The translations under genes were made by a program, and so were the position numbers. This document shows, one piece after another, positions 60,501 to 64,000 of a DNA stretch of 64,000 nucleotides. Origin of the DNA: Eretmocerus hayati (lineage: Eukaryota; Arthropoda; Insecta; Hymenoptera; Aphelinidae); contig CM056744.1 in assembly GCA_029851415.1 (NCBI GenBank), forward strand, positions 68,318,172-68,382,171, given 5' to 3'. Below the pieces are notes generated by a model. The model was not told the DNA's origin. It did not search any database and saw only the letters and a program-made list of their open reading frames with translations. Positions within the stretch are counted from its first letter, which is position 1. Every line of letters starts with the position of its first letter.

Positions 60501-62314
60501 AATGAGCGTCGTGTTACCGAAGGAAAGTGAAAGATTTCATCTCAAATTGATCTTGAATAGAGTGGAAGGAGCAAAAAGTTACGAAGATCTGAGGACATTT
60601 GAGGGACGGACTTACAATAGTTACAGAGAAACTGCTCGTGCAATGGGAATGATAGAAGATGATGAACAAATCAATAAAATTTTCGAAGAAGCTTGCACTA
60701 TCATGTTCCCTAATCAACTTAGGAAATTCTTCTGTTGGTTCCTACTGTCAGAAAATATTCAAGGGACTACTATTTGGGAAAGGTTCAAACCATACTTCAT
60801 CCAAGACTTTGGAGGGGATGGAGAAAATAAAGCTCTTCAGAATATAAAACATATGCTAGAAATCGAGGACATGTCTCTAGAAAGTTATGAGCTACCGCAA
60901 CCTGAGGTAGATGTCTTGCAGAATAGTGACATACTCTCTGACCTTCCAGTGGAAGAATGTGAGAAAAAGTTCCTAGAAATGCATGAGATGTTGAATGAAG
61001 AACAGAAATTGATCTTCGATGAATTGACAAACGTGAAATCCGGTGCTTACTTCATTGACGGACCGGGTGGATCTGGAAAGACTTTTTTGTACAAAACGTT
61101 GATTTTTTTCTTCTTATCTAAAAAAATCAAGATACTGTCAATGGCTTGGACGGGTATAGCATCGATTTTGTTAACAAAAGGAATGACGAGTCATAGACAG
61201 TTCAAACTACCAATCGAATTCCAAGACATTGAAACTATATTCTTGAAATCTGATTCAGATAAAAAGAGACTTAGAGAGGCGGATATTATCATTTGGGATG
61301 AAGCTTCGATGATACCAAGAAAGGCCCTCGAGATAGTTGAAAGAACTCTCAGAGACTTGTGTAACAATGACTTACCTTTTGGAGGGAAATTGATAATTCT
61401 TGGGGGGGGGGGGGATTTCCGTCAAATACTACCTGTCATGGAAAAATTCCATAGAGACTCCATAGTTGAAGAAACCATAAAATATTCATCTTTATGGGGG
61501 TTATTTAAAATTATGAAATTAACTCAAAACTTACGTTCAAATAATACTGAGTTTTCTTCATTTTTATTGAACATTGGGGAAGGAAAAATAGATTGTTTGA
61601 CAATTCCTCAAGAATGGAAATGCGATGACGTTTGCGATAAAATTCACGGAAACTCTAAAAGAGATCGAACTATCAATAGTGTCATTCTTGCTCCTCATAA
61701 TGAAGATACTCTGAGACTGAATGAGAAAATATCATCCTTCGAGGAAGGAAGTTCAACTACATACTATAGCATTGATTACGCAACCCATAAAGATGTTGAT
61801 CAGACTAATGATAATATTCATTCAGATTATCCAATCGAGGTTTTGAATAATATAAGAAAAGGTCTGCCACCACACGAATTAGAATTGAAAGTTAATGCTA
61901 TAGTGATGTTGATAAGGAACTTGAGTGTGTCAGATGGACTAGGCAATGGAACAAGACTGAGGATTGTGAACTCTATAAGTATAATATTGAAGCAGAGATG
62001 ATAACTGGGGATAAAGTGGGGAGTATCGTTTTCATCCCGAGGATGACTCTTGATACCAAGACTTTTTTTTGCCTTTCATGTTATACAGGAAGCAGTTTCC
62101 ATCAGTCCTTGCGTTCGCAATGACAATCAATAAATCCCGAGGGCAAAGCTTTGATATGGTTGGGTTATACTTGAGGAGACCTCTTTTCTCTCATGGACAG
62201 TTGTACGTAGCATTATCGAGATGTAGGAACCCGAATAATTTATACATTGAGAATCACCTTGAAGATCACGACAGTATAGAGAATATAGTGTGGGAAGAAA
62301 TCTTTGGAATTTAA
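57586..62314 (+). pseudogene. Helitron OTU-Rep-helicase fusion protein, decayed
   Basis: One frame runs from ATG 57586 to about 61975 and is then completed after two frameshifts (about 61975 and in the T8 run near 62065). Premature stops sit at 58330 (TGA), 59677 (TAG) and 60478 (TGA). Domains in order: an OTU cysteine protease (DGNCLFR with Cys14, and GHDNVIVL with His136); a CPHCGAVF zinc pair and Helitron N-terminal domain (FPSGDLGWSTGYEENP); the Rep HUH motif (GLPHIHLLVT) and two-tyrosine motif (KYVFDYLHK, 60070-60100); and a Pif1-type helicase (GPGGSGKT Walker A, WDEAS, GDFRQILPV, GNGTRL, AFAMTINKSRGQSFD, YVALSRCR). The protein would drive rolling-circle transposition. A 13-G tract at 61402-61414 adds two glycines before GDFRQ. 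OTU modules are known in some Helitron/Helentron lineages; here OTU is N-terminal and in the same frame as Rep. Confidence 0.9.
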
Positions 62315-62396
62315 AATAACTCAAAACCAATCAGATTATTCATATTGATATACTGTCAAGAATATATGATTCAAAATTCATTTTAGACTTTTGACA

Positions 62397-62827
62397 ATGG
62401 AATGCGATCCCATTTTTGATGGCGATGTAGATTCAACTAATGTTGTGGAAAGAGCGGAGTCACAAAGACTGGATCATGAGATGGAAGAGCATATCAAAGA
62501 AGGAGAGTTGTCCAACGATTATGTTAATTCGTTGTCCGAATCGAAAGAATCTTGAGAAATTACTTGTTGTCAGAAATGATGTTACCGGAAACAAACCACA
62601 TGGAAATTTTAATGATTGGTCGGAAGTTCCTTCAAGTTTGAAAAATCATGCCATGAATTATTTGGAAGTCCGAATTAAAAATGGAGGAAATCAGTCCTCA
62701 AATTCTTCAAGATGTCAATGTTCTCAATAACGTGTTGCTCAAGTTAGCTAATGTAATATTGCCGTCACAGGAACTGGATGAACTGTCAATGAAAATTTGT
62801 GACTTAGATATTACAAATAAATTATGA
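62397..62827 (+). pseudogene. Unknown small gene, copy 2
   Basis: Diverged paralogue of 53787-54218: ESQRLDHEMEEHIKEGELSN, then in other frames DWSEVPSSLKNHAMNYL and a KLANVILP-like end. Frameshifts near 62550 and 62690 break it. Lesions differ from those in copy 1, so they arose after duplication. Confidence 0.5.
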
Positions 62828-62875
62828 TTCGTGTTATCGACATAATTCATCATGCCTTCCTTATACCTATACATC

Positions 62876-63013
62876 ATGTCCAGTAAATCCGAGTTCCTAA
62901 TAAGATTATCGTATTTCCAGAACCAGGAAAAGAATGATGAATGGAAAAGTGAGGTGATTAGTTATGATTCATTTTCCACTGATGAAGGAATTTCCAATCT
63001 TGATATGAACTGA
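62876..63013 (+). CDS. Hypothetical 45-aa ORF
   Basis: MSSKSEFLIRLSYFQNQEKN onward, acidic. A TATTTCCAG acceptor-like site lies inside it. Probably a fragment. Confidence 0.2.
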   Translation: MSSKSEFLIRLSYFQNQEKNDEWKSEVISYDSFSTDEGISNLDMN

Positions 63014-63352
63014 TATTGGTCAAACAAAAAAAGTATTTTCATCATGTTGAAATCTGAAATTCCTTGATAATGATTCATTCCATAGAGATATTCGTAAAAA
63101 TGGAATAGCAAATCATATCTTCCGTGAAAGTTTAAACACTTTTATGTATGATGTGTATGAGAACTCTGAAGTGTTCGCATAACAAAAGTGAGAATTATGT
63201 TCAAAAATTTCAATATATTCAGAATTGTTTCGATAAGGGGATTATGAATTCATTTAGACCAGAATCAATCTCTTCCAAGGTTCAACTGATCTTCGTTAAA
63301 GAAACTAGTTAGACTTGAGATTGGATGAGACCATCCTGAAATTGAATCAATT

Positions 63353-63709
63353 ATGATTGATGGGAGTCCAATGAGACTTGATTGTCATGATTACTCTCAA
63401 ATAGCTAGTAAGTTTGAAATATGCTCCATTGAATCGTTCTGGTGCTATCAAGACTCTCTATTCCTTTTTGAATTACTAGCAAATCACGTTGATGCACCAG
63501 GATTGTTGAAAAAAATTGCTATTAGAATCCCTGATGTCAGACTAAGAAGGAACGAAGTTTTATTCCATTTGAATGCAAACAGCTCAAAATCATGTCTACA
63601 GAGAATGTGTAAAAATGCCAATGATAATTTTAATTGGTATGAGTACAGTGGAATATCAATCTCAAAATTCAAATCAATTGCTAGGAAAGAACTTTTAAGG
63701 TATGAGTGA
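63353..63709 (+). CDS. Hypothetical 118-aa ORF in the Helitron region
   Basis: An intact frame with several cysteines and helical character (SFWCYQDSLFLFELLANHV, CLQRMCKNANDNFNWYEY). Codon use resembles the Rep frame. The family is not recognised; it may be a passenger gene. Confidence 0.4.
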   Translation: MIDGSPMRLDCHDYSQIASKFEICSIESFWCYQDSLFLFELLANHVDAPGLLKKIAIRIPDVRLRRNEVLFHLNANSSKSCLQRMCKNANDNFNWYEYSGISISKFKSIARKELLRYE

Positions 63710-63783
63710 GCAGATCATGAATTAAGAATGTATTTTGAACACATCAAAAAAGCTTCTTGAGATTAACTCTCGTTTTTTTATTT

Positions 63784-63985
63784 ATGAATTATGAAAAGTA
63801 GGATTCATTAATTTATTTATACTATTTTTTCTTTTTGTTTTGGAAGATTTTTGCCCCCCCCTTGTGGGTGAGACTATGAAAATAATGAAAAGTAAAATTT
63901 ACTAATTTATTTACACTATTTTTTTTTTTTGTTTTGGAAGATTTTTGTCCTCCCCTGGTGGGTGAGACTATGATAATAATGTTAA
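63784..63985 (+). repeat. Two copies of a 94-bp unit
   Basis: GAAAAGTA..., a T-rich run, TTTTGGAAGATTTTTG and GGTGGGTGAGACTATG-like blocks repeat with period 94. They may lie near the right end of the Helitron-type element, which is not reached in the window. Confidence 0.75.
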
Positions 63986-64000
63986 AAGACAAATTATATA

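Overview
The window looks like a transposon-dense stretch of an arthropod nuclear genome, most likely an insect. A hymenopteran is possible but not shown. The evidence is introns with GT/AG borders (one of only about 61 nt), a BEL/Pao retrotransposon, a LINE endonuclease, a MADF/BESS-type gene relic, a Helitron and several families of inverted-repeat elements. Nothing resembles a bacterial operon, rRNA or CRISPR array.

Layout. (1) 1-11.5 kb is the least repetitive part. It holds two minus-strand spliced genes of unknown family: a proline-rich gene running off the left edge (1-1405), and a cysteine-rich gene (4678-10827) with two alternative, phase-matched 5' coding exons. Between them, on the plus strand, is an intact 77-codon ORF matching the C-terminal PP1/eIF2alpha-phosphatase domain of the PPP1R15 (GADD34/CReP) family. 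(2) 11.5-14.2 kb carries a long, almost intact F-like envelope (Baculo_F/errantivirus type) gene without gag or pol, followed by three 82-bp repeats. (3) 14.7-17.2 kb is an LTR abutting the 3' third of a BEL/Pao pol (H2C2 zinc finger, DDE integrase, DUF5641). (4) 17.2-24.6 kb holds interspersed repeats, a piggyBac-like MITE, a tRNA-like sequence, a 1.5-kb palindrome with a small MITE in its loop, and a 1.9-kb TIR element. (5) 24.6-39.9 kb is one giant foldback structure: arms of about 3.7 kb carry arrays of about 75-bp units built on CGCG palindromes, and the 7.9-kb spacer holds further nested palindromes. (6) 40-48 kb contains a decayed MADF-BESS gene, a GC-rich palindrome, a LINE endonuclease fragment cut at its GGD motif, and a probable LTR. 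(7) 48.0-51.9 kb is a 3.9-kb TIR element with mirror-image 176-bp arrays and a duplicated left end. (8) 51.9-64.0 kb is visibly AT-richer and is occupied by a decayed Helitron-type element. Its single reading frame fuses an OTU cysteine protease to the Rep and Pif1-like helicase, and two copies of an unknown small gene flank it. A pogo-like element is inserted in it.

The mobile parts appear mostly inactive: pol is truncated, and the Helitron frame has three stops and two frameshifts. The genes with the best-preserved coding capacity are the PPP1R15-like ORF, the envelope-like ORF and the two spliced genes. Many long apparent ORFs in 25-39 kb are by-products of palindromic repeats and were not annotated. 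All family assignments rest on reading motifs by eye, not on database searches.
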